NCBI GenBank assembly: GCA_003585845.1
Contig: NQOP01000002.1
Coordinates: forward strand, 199,580 to 217,470
Direction: 5' to 3'
Length of the DNA: 17,891 nt
Source: Bifidobacteriaceae bacterium NR021
Lineage (GTDB): Bacteria > Actinomycetota > Actinomycetes > Actinomycetales > Bifidobacteriaceae
The translations under genes and the position numbers were made by a program. Positions 1 to 6,361 of this stretch are shown here, in pieces. Within the stretch, counting starts at the first letter, position 1. Each line of letters starts with the position of its first letter. The notes beneath the pieces are model-generated. The model searched no databases and had not been told where the DNA came from. It was given only the letters and a program-made list of their open reading frames with translations.

Positions 1-461
1 AAATGATTCGTAGGCTCATCCAAAGCCAAAATATCCCAGTCGTGCAACAATAATCTTGCTAAATCTGCGCGCCTGCGCTGACCTCCAGAAAGCGTACCTA
101 CTTTTGCTTCCAAATTTATGCCACCAAGAAGCGCTTCTACAATTTCACGCGAACGCTGATCTGCAGCCCACTCGTAATCTTCGCGATTTTCAAGAGCAGC
201 CTCGCGCACAGTTGCGTTATCATCCAGTGGATCTCGCTGATCCAACATGCCAAAAGTAAGCCCACCACGCTTCGTAACGCGACCAGAATCAGGCTGCATT
301 TTACCGGCAAATAGTCGAAGTAGCGTTGACTTTCCGTCACCATTTTTTCCAACAATACCGATTCTGTCGCCTTCAAAAACACCTTGAGTTACGTCTGTAA
401 AAATCGTTTTTGTAGCAAATTCTAGCGAAACTCGTTCTAATCCCAAATCATACGTAGGCAT
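1..461 (-). CDS. ABC-F family ATP-binding protein, N-terminal part (partial)
   Basis: About 153 N-terminal residues of a soluble ATPase with tandem ABC domains; the rest lies beyond base 1. The first nucleotide-binding domain shows Walker A (GKNGDGKST), the ABC signature LSGGQRRRADLARLL and Walker B DILALDEPTNH. The DEPTNH form and the absence of membrane segments are typical of ABC-F proteins, which act on the ribosome (EttA/Uup-type translation factors or antibiotic-protection factors) and not in transport. Which ABC-F subgroup it belongs to cannot be told from this half. The ATG at 461 is chosen because the family-typical N-terminus begins there; there is no Shine-Dalgarno sequence, but TATATT lies 8 nt upstream, which suggests a leaderless message. 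It is divergent from rnc. Confidence 0.9.
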   Translation of the reverse strand, partial: MPTYDLGLERVSLEFATKTIFTDVTQGVFEGDRIGIVGKNGDGKSTLLRLFAGKMQPDSGRVTKRGGLTFGMLDQRDPLDDNATVREAALENREDYEWAADQRSREIVEALLGGINLEAKVGTLSGGQRRRADLARLLLHDWDILALDEPTNH

Positions 462-469
462 AATCCACA

Positions 470-475
470 AATATA
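470..475 (-). promoter_or_regulatory. -10-like element of the ABC-F gene (leaderless candidate)
   Basis: TATATT on the minus strand, followed by 8 nt and then the ATG at 461. With the usual spacing from -10 to start point, transcription would begin at or next to the start codon. No clear -35 box is visible. Confidence 0.45.
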
Positions 476-510
476 GCTGAACACTTATACGAAAAAGAAA
501 GAAAGGAAGA

Positions 511-549
511 ATATAGAAAAATATAGAGGAATATAGAAAATATAGAAAA
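511..549. repeat. 10-bp tandem repeat (atatagaaaa, about 4 copies)
   Basis: Copies at 511-520, 521-530 (end changed to gagga), 531-540 and 540-549, in the ABC-F/rnc divergent spacer. They abut the 12-bp repeat that follows. No coding potential is evident. Confidence 0.75.
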
Positions 550-594
550 TACGAGCGCAAATACGAGCGCAAATACGAGCGCAAATACGAGCGC
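547..594. repeat. 12-bp tandem repeat (aaatacgagcgc, 4 perfect copies)
   Basis: Four identical units at 547-558, 559-570, 571-582 and 583-594, about 35 bp upstream of the rnc -10 box and between two divergent genes. Perfect identity suggests recent slippage. Copy-number change would alter promoter geometry by about one helical turn per unit. Confidence 0.9.
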
Positions 595-627
595 GAAGCT
601 TAAAAGCACTTGTGTTGGTAGTAGGAC

Positions 628-636
628 TATAATAAT
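628..636 (+). promoter_or_regulatory. -10 region of rnc (leaderless or near-leaderless)
   Basis: TATAAT at 628-633 overlaps AATAAT at 631-636, which ends 7 nt before the rnc ATG at 644. Either hexamer puts the start point within a few bases of the start codon. No Shine-Dalgarno sequence precedes the ATG. A convincing -35 box is not seen. Confidence 0.55.
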
Positions 637-643
637 ACGTGCT

Positions 644-1474
644 ATGAAAACTCAGAACAATCAACAAAATCAACAAAATATGCAGAGCAAACACAATCAA
701 AATAATCAAAACAACTCACATGCGCAACACAACGAAGATGGAGTTTTGAGATTAGATGGCGATGAAACACGTCCTGGAGACCCAACGCAGGAACTTTTAA
801 ACGCTTTAGGCACAACTATTTCGCCAGATCTTTTGGTAGAAGCACTCACCCACCGCTCGTTCTCGCACGAGCATCCTGGCACACGAAATTATGAGCGACT
901 TGAGTTTTTGGGCGATGCTGTGCTTGAGTTAGTTTCTACGGAAACGCTGTTTTCTGCACATCCAGACATGACTGAAGGTCAGCTTGCAAAGATGCGAGCG
1001 AAAGCTGTGTCTGAATGGGCGCTTTCTGCTGTTGCGCGCGAAAAGCTGCATGTTGGCGCGTATATTCTTCTCGGTCGCGGAGAAATGGAGCAGGGCGGAA
1101 ATAATAAAGATTCAATTTTGTGCGATATTGTTGAAGCGCTTATTGGCGCAACTTTTGTTGAACATGGAATTGATGAAGCTCGCAGAGTTGTGCATCGTTT
1201 GATTGACGACACTTTGGCGGAAGTGCTAACTGAAGGACCAGCTCTCGATTGGAAGACTTCGCTTACAGTCAAAGCTCACGATATGGGTTTGGAAGATCCA
1301 GAGTATCGAATGGCTGTTTCTGGACCAGAATACGCGCCAGTATTTGAAGCTCGCGCGGTTTTAGCGCATAAGGATGGCGATGAAGTGTTGGGAGTCGGAA
1401 GTGGCTCTAGCAAACGAAAAGCGCAACTCGCAGCCGCCGAAATCGCTTGGCACGCACTCGACGCGCGCAAGTAA
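644..1474 (+). CDS. rnc: Ribonuclease III
   Basis: Cytoplasmic double-strand RNA endonuclease that processes rRNA precursors and structured mRNAs. The 276 residues hold an RNase III domain (about 48-195) with the signature NYERLEFLGDAVLEL at 82-96, acidic metal ligands E84/E87/D91, and D161 and E164 in DIVEAL. A dsRNA-binding domain follows (about 201-272) with the usual Lys/Arg-Ala-rich last helix. Residues 1-31 are an unusual Gln/Asn/His-rich tail, so the protein is longer than the common 225-250 residues. The start at 644 is supported by the TATAAT just upstream; an internal ATG (codon 13) would remove only part of the tail. In Mycobacterium tuberculosis rnc also sits next to DUF177 and sepIVA genes, although here it converges on them. 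Confidence 0.95.
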   Translation: MKTQNNQQNQQNMQSKHNQNNQNNSHAQHNEDGVLRLDGDETRPGDPTQELLNALGTTISPDLLVEALTHRSFSHEHPGTRNYERLEFLGDAVLELVSTETLFSAHPDMTEGQLAKMRAKAVSEWALSAVAREKLHVGAYILLGRGEMEQGGNNKDSILCDIVEALIGATFVEHGIDEARRVVHRLIDDTLAEVLTEGPALDWKTSLTVKAHDMGLEDPEYRMAVSGPEYAPVFEARAVLAHKDGDEVLGVGSGSSKRKAQLAAAEIAWHALDARK

Positions 1475-1523
1475 CACCCACCCCTCACAGCCATATAAAC
1501 TAAAACAATACGAAAGAAAAAAG

Positions 1524-1557
1524 AAAACCCTGCCACCCGTCGATGGCAGGGTTTTTG
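1524..1557. terminator. Bidirectional Rho-independent terminator between rnc and rpmF
   Basis: A perfect 12-bp stem (1524-1535 with 1544-1555, core CCCTGCCA/TGGCAGGG) and an 8-nt loop. It ends in a T run on the plus strand and is preceded by an A-rich run (1516-1527) that gives a T run on the minus strand. It serves both convergent genes. Confidence 0.88.
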
Positions 1558-1567
1558 TTAATAAAAC

Positions 1568-1762
1568 CTACTTGGTGTGCTCGGAGCGAATAGCTTCACG
1601 GTAAACACGACCACGGAAGGTTCCGCAAGATGGGCAAGCCATGTGTGGGAATGCCTGAGAACCGCAGTTCGGGCAAGTCACAGTCTGCACGGCAGACGCC
1701 TTCCAATTAGCGCGACGCGAATGCGTATTAGCACGCGAGGTCTTGTACTTAGGCAGTGCCAT
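1568..1762 (-). CDS. rpmF: 50S ribosomal protein L32
   Basis: A 64-residue basic large-subunit protein. It starts [20 protein letters not shown], matching the L32 N-terminus, and has a zinc-ribbon pair CPNC...CPSC in the middle, so this is the zinc-binding (C+) paralogue type. The ATG at 1762 is preceded by a good GAGGAAAG ribosome-binding site; an upstream in-frame ATG at 1786 would add eight residues not typical of L32 and is rejected. It lies downstream of the DUF177 gene, as in many bacteria (yceD-rpmF), but 184 bp separate them instead of the usual short gap, and that gap is full of inverted repeats. It ends at the shared terminator with rnc. Confidence 0.96.
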   Translation of the reverse strand: MALPKYKTSRANTHSRRANWKASAVQTVTCPNCGSQAFPHMACPSCGTFRGRVYREAIRSEHTK

Positions 1763-1782
1763 AATTCTTTCCTCTATTTCGT

Positions 1783-1959
1783 TCAATCGATTGAGCTTAA
1801 GCGTTCTGTATATTACAGCAAGCGCCGTACAAATTACTAATTTACGTGAACTTGAGTGAGATTTAAGCGAAATCTGTTTTGCGCAAAAGCTCGCGCTCTA
1901 AGCGCTCGCTACGAAACTCGCGTTGGAAGTCCACTGGACTTCCAACCTAAGCGAGTTTC
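1783..1959 (-). promoter_or_regulatory. Inverted-repeat-rich leader between DUF177 and rpmF
   Basis: A series of palindromes fills the spacer: 1783-1794 (TCAATCGATTGA), 1806-1818 (CTGTA/TACAG), 1859-1875 (AGATTT/AAATCT), 1877-1888 (TTTTGCGCAAAA), 1893-1905 (GCGCT/AGCGC) and the long hairpin at 1913-1959. As minus-strand RNA this would be a multi-hairpin leader of rpmF. No T run follows the hairpins, so simple termination is not evident. Function is inferred; a ribosomal-protein autoregulatory leader or an inserted repeat element are both possible. Confidence 0.45.
1913..1959. repeat. Long inverted repeat (20-bp stem) over the DUF177 stop codon
   Basis: The inner stem pairs 1922-1932 with 1936-1946 (11 bp, 3-nt loop ACT). 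The outer stem pairs 1913-1921 (GAAACTCGC) with 1951-1959 (GCGAGTTTC). Four bases (1947-1950) bulge on one side and include the TAG stop of the DUF177 gene. Confidence 0.85.
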
Positions 1960-2633
1960 CGCTCCGAGTTACCTTCGCGCGCTAAATCGCAGCGCTCAGG
2001 CAGGTCGTCGCGCTCTTCATTCTGCTCAAGCTGAGCTTTCAAATCCTCTAAAGCAGCAAAACGAATATCCGTAACGTCGTGATGATGATCTGGATGCTCG
2101 TTTAAGTTTTCGCCACACTGAGAGCAAAGTCCGCGACAATCCGGCTCGCACAACGGCTGCAACGGCAACTCACTTACCATCGTGTCGCGAATAAGAGCCT
2201 CAATATCCGCAAAATCGCCACCCGCAACTAGCGGATACACATTGCCCGACTCGTCATTTTCATCCCAAATTTGCGACTCGTCTTCATCCGCATCGCCACG
2301 AGTATTGCGATTATCCGAACGATTAGAACGCGAGTCAGCATATGGAAAGAATACGCACACATCCACTTTCCAATCGCGACGAAGCGGCATCAAGCATCGA
2401 GTACATTCTGCATGCACCGGAGCAGTAATACTGCCCTGAAACATTAAGCCGTCAACCACAGCATCAAAATCGCCATCAACCATAACATCGCTGCCTGGCT
2501 TTACGCCAATAACGTAATCTCCAATGCCTTCCGGCGCCGGAAATACGCGATGCAACGACATGCTACTACCAGCGCGCGCAGCCATTTGCGCTACTGGAAC
2601 AGCCCACGGTGATTGGGATGGATGCGAAGCCAT
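1947..2633 (-). CDS. DUF177 / YceD-family protein
   Basis: A 228-residue acidic protein of the YceD/DUF177 family, genetically linked to rpmF across bacteria; members are implicated in 23S rRNA accumulation or processing, but the biochemical role is unsettled. Seen here: an ECTRC pair (C77, C80) and a second cysteine cluster C162-x3-C166-x3-C170-x2-C173 in the CEPDCRGLCSQCG motif, probably a metal site. A very acidic loop lies at about 100-130. The ATG at 2633 follows the sepIVA stop by 2 bp and uses GAGGAAAGG inside the end of sepIVA as ribosome-binding site, so the two are co-translated. Residues after about 203 form a non-conserved tail that contains a copy of a repeated 14-mer and runs into a long inverted repeat, as if new DNA had extended the reading frame. 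Confidence 0.88.
   Translation of the reverse strand: MASHPSQSPWAVPVAQMAARAGSSMSLHRVFPAPEGIGDYVIGVKPGSDVMVDGDFDAVVDGLMFQGSITAPVHAECTRCLMPLRRDWKVDVCVFFPYADSRSNRSDNRNTRGDADEDESQIWDENDESGNVYPLVAGGDFADIEALIRDTMVSELPLQPLCEPDCRGLCSQCGENLNEHPDHHHDVTDIRFAALEDLKAQLEQNEERDDLPERCDLAREGNSERKLA
2000..2013 (+). repeat. Copy 1 of interspersed motif GCAGGTCGTCGCGC
   Basis: A 14-mer identical to parts of 10111-10129 and 13337-13355. It is flanked by AGCGC (1991-1995) and GCGCT (2010-2014), which can pair and leave the conserved core in the loop. It lies in the non-conserved C-terminal tail of the DUF177 gene, on the opposite strand to its coding sense. Confidence 0.7.
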
Positions 2634-2635
2634 TA

Positions 2636-3670
2636 CTAATTCCTTTCCTCTTCATCATCGTCATACAATGATGAGCTAATGTCGTTTTGTACGTGCGCTG
2701 CAGCTCGACGACGATCTTCCAACACTCGCTGACCCGCTTGCACGTCTTGCTCTAATTTATCTAGCTGCTGCTTTAAGCCTTCCATAACAGTTGCGCAATA
2801 CTGATCCGCACCTTGCGTAAGCTTGTCTGATTTTGCTTGCGCAGTAGCGAGAATATCGCGAGCTTTCTGTTTTGCTAAAGCCGTTACGTTTTCTTGACCT
2901 GCTAAGAATTGAGCACGCTCTTGCGCTTCTTCAATTATTTCTGCAGATTGAGATTGCGCTGAGGAAACAATAGAGCTTGCTTGTGCTTGCGCTGTACGCA
3001 AACGTCGCTCTGCTTCTCGCATTAATGCAGAAGCTCGCTCCAATTGCACAGGAAGCATATCTTTCAAACGCGCTAACTGGTCAACGAACTCATCGCGATC
3101 AATTTTTACCATTCCTGCAGCAAACAGAACATTCTTAGCTTCCGAAAGAGTTGTTTCCATTGCGTCAATAATGTCGTAAACTGTAGTAAATTCAGCGCGA
3201 CTCTTTGAACGCACTTCATCGCTTACTGCTTCTGCATCTGCTTTTGAAGTTTCAGATTCATTTTCTTCAAAGTCAATAACGCCACCGTCTTCTCGCTCTC
3301 GCAAATCTGGAAGAGGGAAAGCAGAAAATGCTGACGAAGAAGCTGCTTTGCTATTTTTATTGTTATGCTTTGCACTATCAGCGCCATTATCTCGCACATT
3401 TTCCGCATCAGAAACACTTCCGACTGCTGCAACAGATGACGTTTCTGTGTTGTCAGCATCTGTATCAACTAATAGGTCGCCTTCATGCGCACTTCGTACG
3501 TCGGATTGCGTTGTATTTACAACGCCGTCTTGAGCATCTTCTTCATCTGCGAGAACTGGATGCAATGGCAGCTTTTGATTGCGATCAACTTGCACTTCGC
3601 GCTCCATCGTGTCGTCTCCTTCACTAGATAATCCAGAAGTTGCGTCAGTAAGTTCATTTTTATTTGTCAT
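2636..3670 (-). CDS. SepIVA-like DivIVA-family cell-envelope/division coiled-coil protein
   Basis: 344 residues. Residues 1 to about 160 are acidic, Ser/Asp/Glu-rich and probably disordered. From about 163 (TVYDIIDAMETTLSEAKNV) the sequence resembles the start of mycobacterial SepIVA (Rv2927c), followed by a long Ala/Gln/Glu-rich coiled coil (about 205-325) and a DDDEEE tail. SepIVA is a DivIVA-related protein that helps control polar growth and septation. Position supports this: in M. tuberculosis Rv2927c lies directly before the DUF177 gene Rv2926c and rnc. The ATG at 3670 has a strong AGGAGA site 9 nt upstream. The long acidic N-terminal extension is not present in the roughly 245-residue mycobacterial protein. 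Generic annotation might call it an ATP-synthase-B-like or coiled-coil protein. Confidence 0.78.
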   Translation of the reverse strand: MTNKNELTDATSGLSSEGDDTMEREVQVDRNQKLPLHPVLADEEDAQDGVVNTTQSDVRSAHEGDLLVDTDADNTETSSVAAVGSVSDAENVRDNGADSAKHNNKNSKAASSSAFSAFPLPDLREREDGGVIDFEENESETSKADAEAVSDEVRSKSRAEFTTVYDIIDAMETTLSEAKNVLFAAGMVKIDRDEFVDQLARLKDMLPVQLERASALMREAERRLRTAQAQASSIVSSAQSQSAEIIEEAQERAQFLAGQENVTALAKQKARDILATAQAKSDKLTQGADQYCATVMEGLKQQLDKLEQDVQAGQRVLEDRRRAAAHVQNDISSSLYDDDEEERN

Positions 3671-3685
3671 CTTCTACTCTCCTGT

Positions 3686-4234
3686 TCAATTGTTCAGCAT
3701 AGGTGAATTGTTATCTACGCCTAATGATTGTTCATTAAAAAGCTTTTTTAATAAGGGTATTACGTTATCTGGAACCATGCCAGTAACGTTTCCACCATGA
3801 CGAGCAACATCTTTAACCACAGAGCTTGAAACATGCTCAAGCACAGGATCAGCAGGCAGGAAAAGCGTTTCGATACCTGCTAATTTGCGATTCACTAGCG
3901 CCATCCCAAGTTCTGCCTCATAATCACCGTTTTGACGTAAGCCTTTTACGATTACTGTAGCACCAACTTTTGTACAGTAGTCAGTAATCAAACCAGCTGT
4001 TGAAGTTACTACTATTTTGCAATCGCGATTGAAGCTATTTTGAGATTGCGGCAAATTATTTATTGCTTCTTGAATAATTTTTACGCGCTCAGATTCAGAA
4101 AATAACGGAGTCTTTGCAGCATTTACCGCAACTAGCACATGTACTTCATCAAATAGATGCGTACAACGTTGTATTACGTCTAAATGGCCGGCAGTGACTG
4201 GATCATACGAGCCGGGGCACACAGCTATAGTCAT
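3686..4234 (-). CDS. coaD: Phosphopantetheine adenylyltransferase
   Basis: Catalyses ATP + 4'-phosphopantetheine to dephospho-CoA + PPi, the penultimate step of coenzyme A synthesis, in the cytoplasm. Seen: the nucleotidyltransferase start [14 protein letters not shown] with the (T/H)xGH motif at 14-17, [20 protein letters not shown] in the middle, and the [13 protein letters not shown] motif near the C-terminus. It is 182 residues, about 20 longer than usual because of a C-terminal tail rich in Asn. The ATG at 4234 begins exactly at the conserved N-terminus; it has no Shine-Dalgarno sequence but GATAAT lies 8 nt upstream (leaderless candidate). sepIVA follows after 15 bp, so this is probably the first gene of a coaD-sepIVA-DUF177(-rpmF) operon. 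Confidence 0.95.
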   Translation of the reverse strand: MTIAVCPGSYDPVTAGHLDVIQRCTHLFDEVHVLVAVNAAKTPLFSESERVKIIQEAINNLPQSQNSFNRDCKIVVTSTAGLITDYCTKVGATVIVKGLRQNGDYEAELGMALVNRKLAGIETLFLPADPVLEHVSSSVVKDVARHGGNVTGMVPDNVIPLLKKLFNEQSLGVDNNSPMLNN

Positions 4235-4242
4235 GCTCTTAG

Positions 4243-4248
4243 ATTATC
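4243..4248 (-). promoter_or_regulatory. coaD: -10-like element of coaD (leaderless candidate)
   Basis: GATAAT on the minus strand, then 8 nt, then the coaD ATG at 4234. A terminator-like hairpin just upstream (4286-4321) isolates coaD from the DUF3039 gene, so a promoter is needed here. Confidence 0.5.
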
Positions 4249-4285
4249 ACCCATTGCGCTCAGAACAAAAATATATTAATAAAAT

Positions 4286-4321
4286 AGCGTTACTTTTATC
4301 GTTAAAGATAGAAGTAACGCT
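4286..4321 (-). terminator. Terminator-like hairpin after the DUF3039 gene
   Basis: A 15-bp stem including one G-U pair (AGCGTTACTT 4286-4295 with AAGTAACGCT 4312-4321, extended by TATC/GATA) and a GTTAAA loop. On the minus strand it is followed by the T-rich run ATTTTATTAATATATTTTT. It lies 40 bp after the DUF3039 stop. Confidence 0.62.
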
Positions 4322-4361
4322 TATATTTAATATAAATTACTTAAATACGCAACATAATTGC

Positions 4362-4691
4362 TTAAAAATTAAACTTTCCTAATTCCTCGTATATGCGCTT
4401 GCATTCAGGGCAAACTGGATAGTCATTTGCTTCGTGTCGAGGAATCCACACTTTACCGCACAAAGCTACCACTGGTCGACCAGTTAAGCGCGACTCGTCA
4501 ATTTTGTCTTTTGACACATAGTGCGCAAAACGATCTGCATTACCACCATCATCTAGACGAGCATCTTCGTCAACTTCTGGACGTTCTAGAACAGAAGTGC
4601 TTGTGCCGGAACCAGAGTCTGGATCTGTGGATTGCGAACCAGATTCCATAACAGCATCTAACGCATTATCTGCTTCTAAAGATGAAAACAT
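4362..4691 (-). CDS. DUF3039 domain-containing protein
   Basis: A 109-residue protein of a small actinobacterial family of unknown function. Seen: a Ser/Asp-rich variable N-terminus (1 to about 30), then the family-like core VLERPEVDEDARLDDGG, RFAHYVSKDKI and ALCGKVWIPRHEANDYPVCPECKRIYEEL. The ALCG...CPEC cysteines could bind a metal ion; that is an inference. The ATG at 4691 has an AAAGGA ribosome-binding site inside a 13-base leader sequence identical to that of pncB. The gene lies 139 bp after pncB on the same strand and ends just before a terminator-like hairpin. I do not know its function. Confidence 0.85.
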   Translation of the reverse strand: MFSSLEADNALDAVMESGSQSTDPDSGSGTSTSVLERPEVDEDARLDDGGNADRFAHYVSKDKIDESRLTGRPVVALCGKVWIPRHEANDYPVCPECKRIYEELGKFNF

Positions 4692-4697
4692 CTCGCA

Positions 4698-4710
4698 TCC
4701 TTTCGTAACG
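4698..4710 (-). promoter_or_regulatory. Ribosome-binding leader CGTTACGAAAGGA of the DUF3039 gene
   Basis: A 13-base sequence identical to the one at 6174-6186 ahead of pncB. It carries the AAAGGA Shine-Dalgarno sequence 6 nt before the ATG at 4691. Confidence 0.6.
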
Positions 4711-4830
4711 CATTGTGTAACGAATTTCGTAGCGCACTAAAATTTAATTGAATTTTATTCGCAAAACCAAGCATAAAGCATTATCGCAACAAACGCTCAA
4801 AAAGCTATAGGAAACGCTAATCTTTACGTT

Positions 4831-6168
4831 TTACAGTACTTGAATTTCTGTTGGTATTGCAGGGTCTCCGCGCATCAAACTTTGCGCAGCCAAAGGCAAA
4901 CGCTTCAAAGCCGAAGCGCAATAATCCTGGGCGCGCATAATCGCATCGTGACCCATAAATTGTTCGTCAGCTTCACCGTCGACCATGTAATCAACTAGCA
5001 GATTTTCCCACGAATCCTTAGGCTTAAACTGAGCGAGCGCAACTTCCGAACCGGAGATCACGCGTTCGCAATCAGCTACACCGCAAGAATCGTTGCTGTA
5101 ATCGTATGAACGATACGCCAACTTACGTCCAGGCACAGTCGCTTTATTCTTAGAACGCTTAGCAACAGGCTGCATTACACCATCTGCACCCTCACGCTCA
5201 GTAAGCTTATAAACCATTGCGCAAGTTGGAGCACCGGAGCCGGTTACAAGCATTGTGCCGATGCCGTAAGAATCCACAGGCGCATTTTGCAAGGAAGCAA
5301 GAGCATACTCGTCCAAATCGTTAGTAACTGTAATCTTTGTGTTTTTAGCACCCAACTCGTCGAGCTGATTCCTAACGCGACGAGCCAGAGCGCACAAATC
5401 TCCAGAATCAATACGAATTCCGCCAAGATCTGGACCTGCAACTTCCACGGCTGTCTTTACAGCTTCCTCAATATTATAAGTGTCAACAAGAAGCGTAGTG
5501 CCTTTGCCAAGAGCTGCAATTTGAGAAGTGAAAGCGTCACGCTCAGTGTCGTGAACAAGAGTGAAGCAGTGAGCTGCGGTTCCGATTGCCTTTAAACCGT
5601 AAAGTTTTGCAGCCAACAGATTTGCAGTACCTTTAAAACCGCCAATTACAGCGGCGCGAGATGCAGCAACTGCAGAATATTCGTTTGTGCGACGGCCGCC
5701 CATATCCATGCAAGGACGTCCTGCAGAAGCAGAAACCATGCGAGCTGCAGCAGACGCCACAGCACAATCGTAATTGAGAACGGAAAGCAGAAGAGTTTCG
5801 AGCAAAGTGCACTCGCCGAAAGTGCCTTCTACTTGCAAAATTGGCGAATTTGGGAAGAACATCTCGCCTTCACGATAACCGGAAATTTTACCGCGGAATC
5901 GGAAATTTTTCAGCCATTCAATGGTTTCTGCACTAACAATTTTGCGATCACTTAAGAAACGTAAATCATCTTCCGAAAGATGGAATTTTTGCAACTCTTC
6001 CAAAATGCGGCCCATACCAGCAACAACTCCGTAACGACGGCCTTGAGGCAAGTGGCGAGTAAAAATTTCAAAAACGCACTTGCGATTTGCAGTACCGTCT
6101 TTAAGAGCAGCATCGAGCATAGTGTATTCATACATGTCCGTCATAAGAGCAGATGAAATCTCAGCCAT
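4831..6168 (-). CDS. pncB: Nicotinate phosphoribosyltransferase
   Basis: Makes nicotinate mononucleotide from nicotinate and PRPP with ATP hydrolysis, the entry step of the Preiss-Handler route to NAD. The 445 residues match the usual length of actinobacterial PncB. Seen: TDMYEYTML near the N-terminus, MGGRRT at 156-161, GTAAHCFTLVH with H200 (the position of the phosphorylated histidine in the family), DTYNIEEAV, and the PRPP/phosphate-site motif IRIDSGDL at 251-258. The start is the ATG at 6168, with AAAGGA six bases upstream and a family-like N-terminus; a longer frame from 6273 adds 35 hydrophobic, non-conserved residues and spans the likely promoter, so it is rejected. It is divergent from cysS and is followed 139 bp later by the DUF3039 gene. 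Confidence 0.95.
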   Translation of the reverse strand: MAEISSALMTDMYEYTMLDAALKDGTANRKCVFEIFTRHLPQGRRYGVVAGMGRILEELQKFHLSEDDLRFLSDRKIVSAETIEWLKNFRFRGKISGYREGEMFFPNSPILQVEGTFGECTLLETLLLSVLNYDCAVASAAARMVSASAGRPCMDMGGRRTNEYSAVAASRAAVIGGFKGTANLLAAKLYGLKAIGTAAHCFTLVHDTERDAFTSQIAALGKGTTLLVDTYNIEEAVKTAVEVAGPDLGGIRIDSGDLCALARRVRNQLDELGAKNTKITVTNDLDEYALASLQNAPVDSYGIGTMLVTGSGAPTCAMVYKLTEREGADGVMQPVAKRSKNKATVPGRKLAYRSYDYSNDSCGVADCERVISGSEVALAQFKPKDSWENLLVDYMVDGEADEQFMGHDAIMRAQDYCASALKRLPLAAQSLMRGDPAIPTEIQVL

Positions 6169-6173
6169 GATAT

Positions 6174-6186
6174 TCCTTTCGTAACG
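6174..6186 (-). promoter_or_regulatory. pncB: Ribosome-binding leader CGTTACGAAAGGA of pncB
   Basis: Contains AAAGGA six bases before the ATG at 6168 and decides this start against the upstream in-frame ATG at 6273. It is identical to the leader of the DUF3039 gene. Confidence 0.65.
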
Positions 6187-6348
6187 AACAAAATAAAAAC
6201 AGCTAGGTAATAGATAAGTAATAGGTATGAATCTGATTGGATTGCTAAAGCTAAATCTAAAACCAAATCGCAATAATTGTATCGCTAACTAAAGAGCCGA
6301 CGCACGAAATGCAACTTCTCAAAGTCACTCTGAGTATAAAGAAGCATT

Positions 6349-6354
6349 TATAAT
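6349..6354 (+). promoter_or_regulatory. cysS: -10 box of cysS (leaderless candidate)
   Basis: A perfect TATAAT ending 7 nt before the ATG at 6362, with no Shine-Dalgarno sequence. The expected start point is the A of the ATG itself. Confidence 0.6.
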
Positions 6355-6361
6355 AGCAATT

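Noticed and set aside
485..709. 74-codon minus-strand frame with an ARIC repeat
   Set aside because: It is the translation of the 12-bp tandem repeat and overlaps the rnc promoter and start; no initiation signal.
6169..6273. 35-residue hydrophobic N-terminal extension of PncB (signal peptide?)
   Set aside because: The frame happens to be open upstream, but the strong AAAGGA site and the conserved MAEISSALMTDMYEY start put the true start at 6168; PncB is cytoplasmic.
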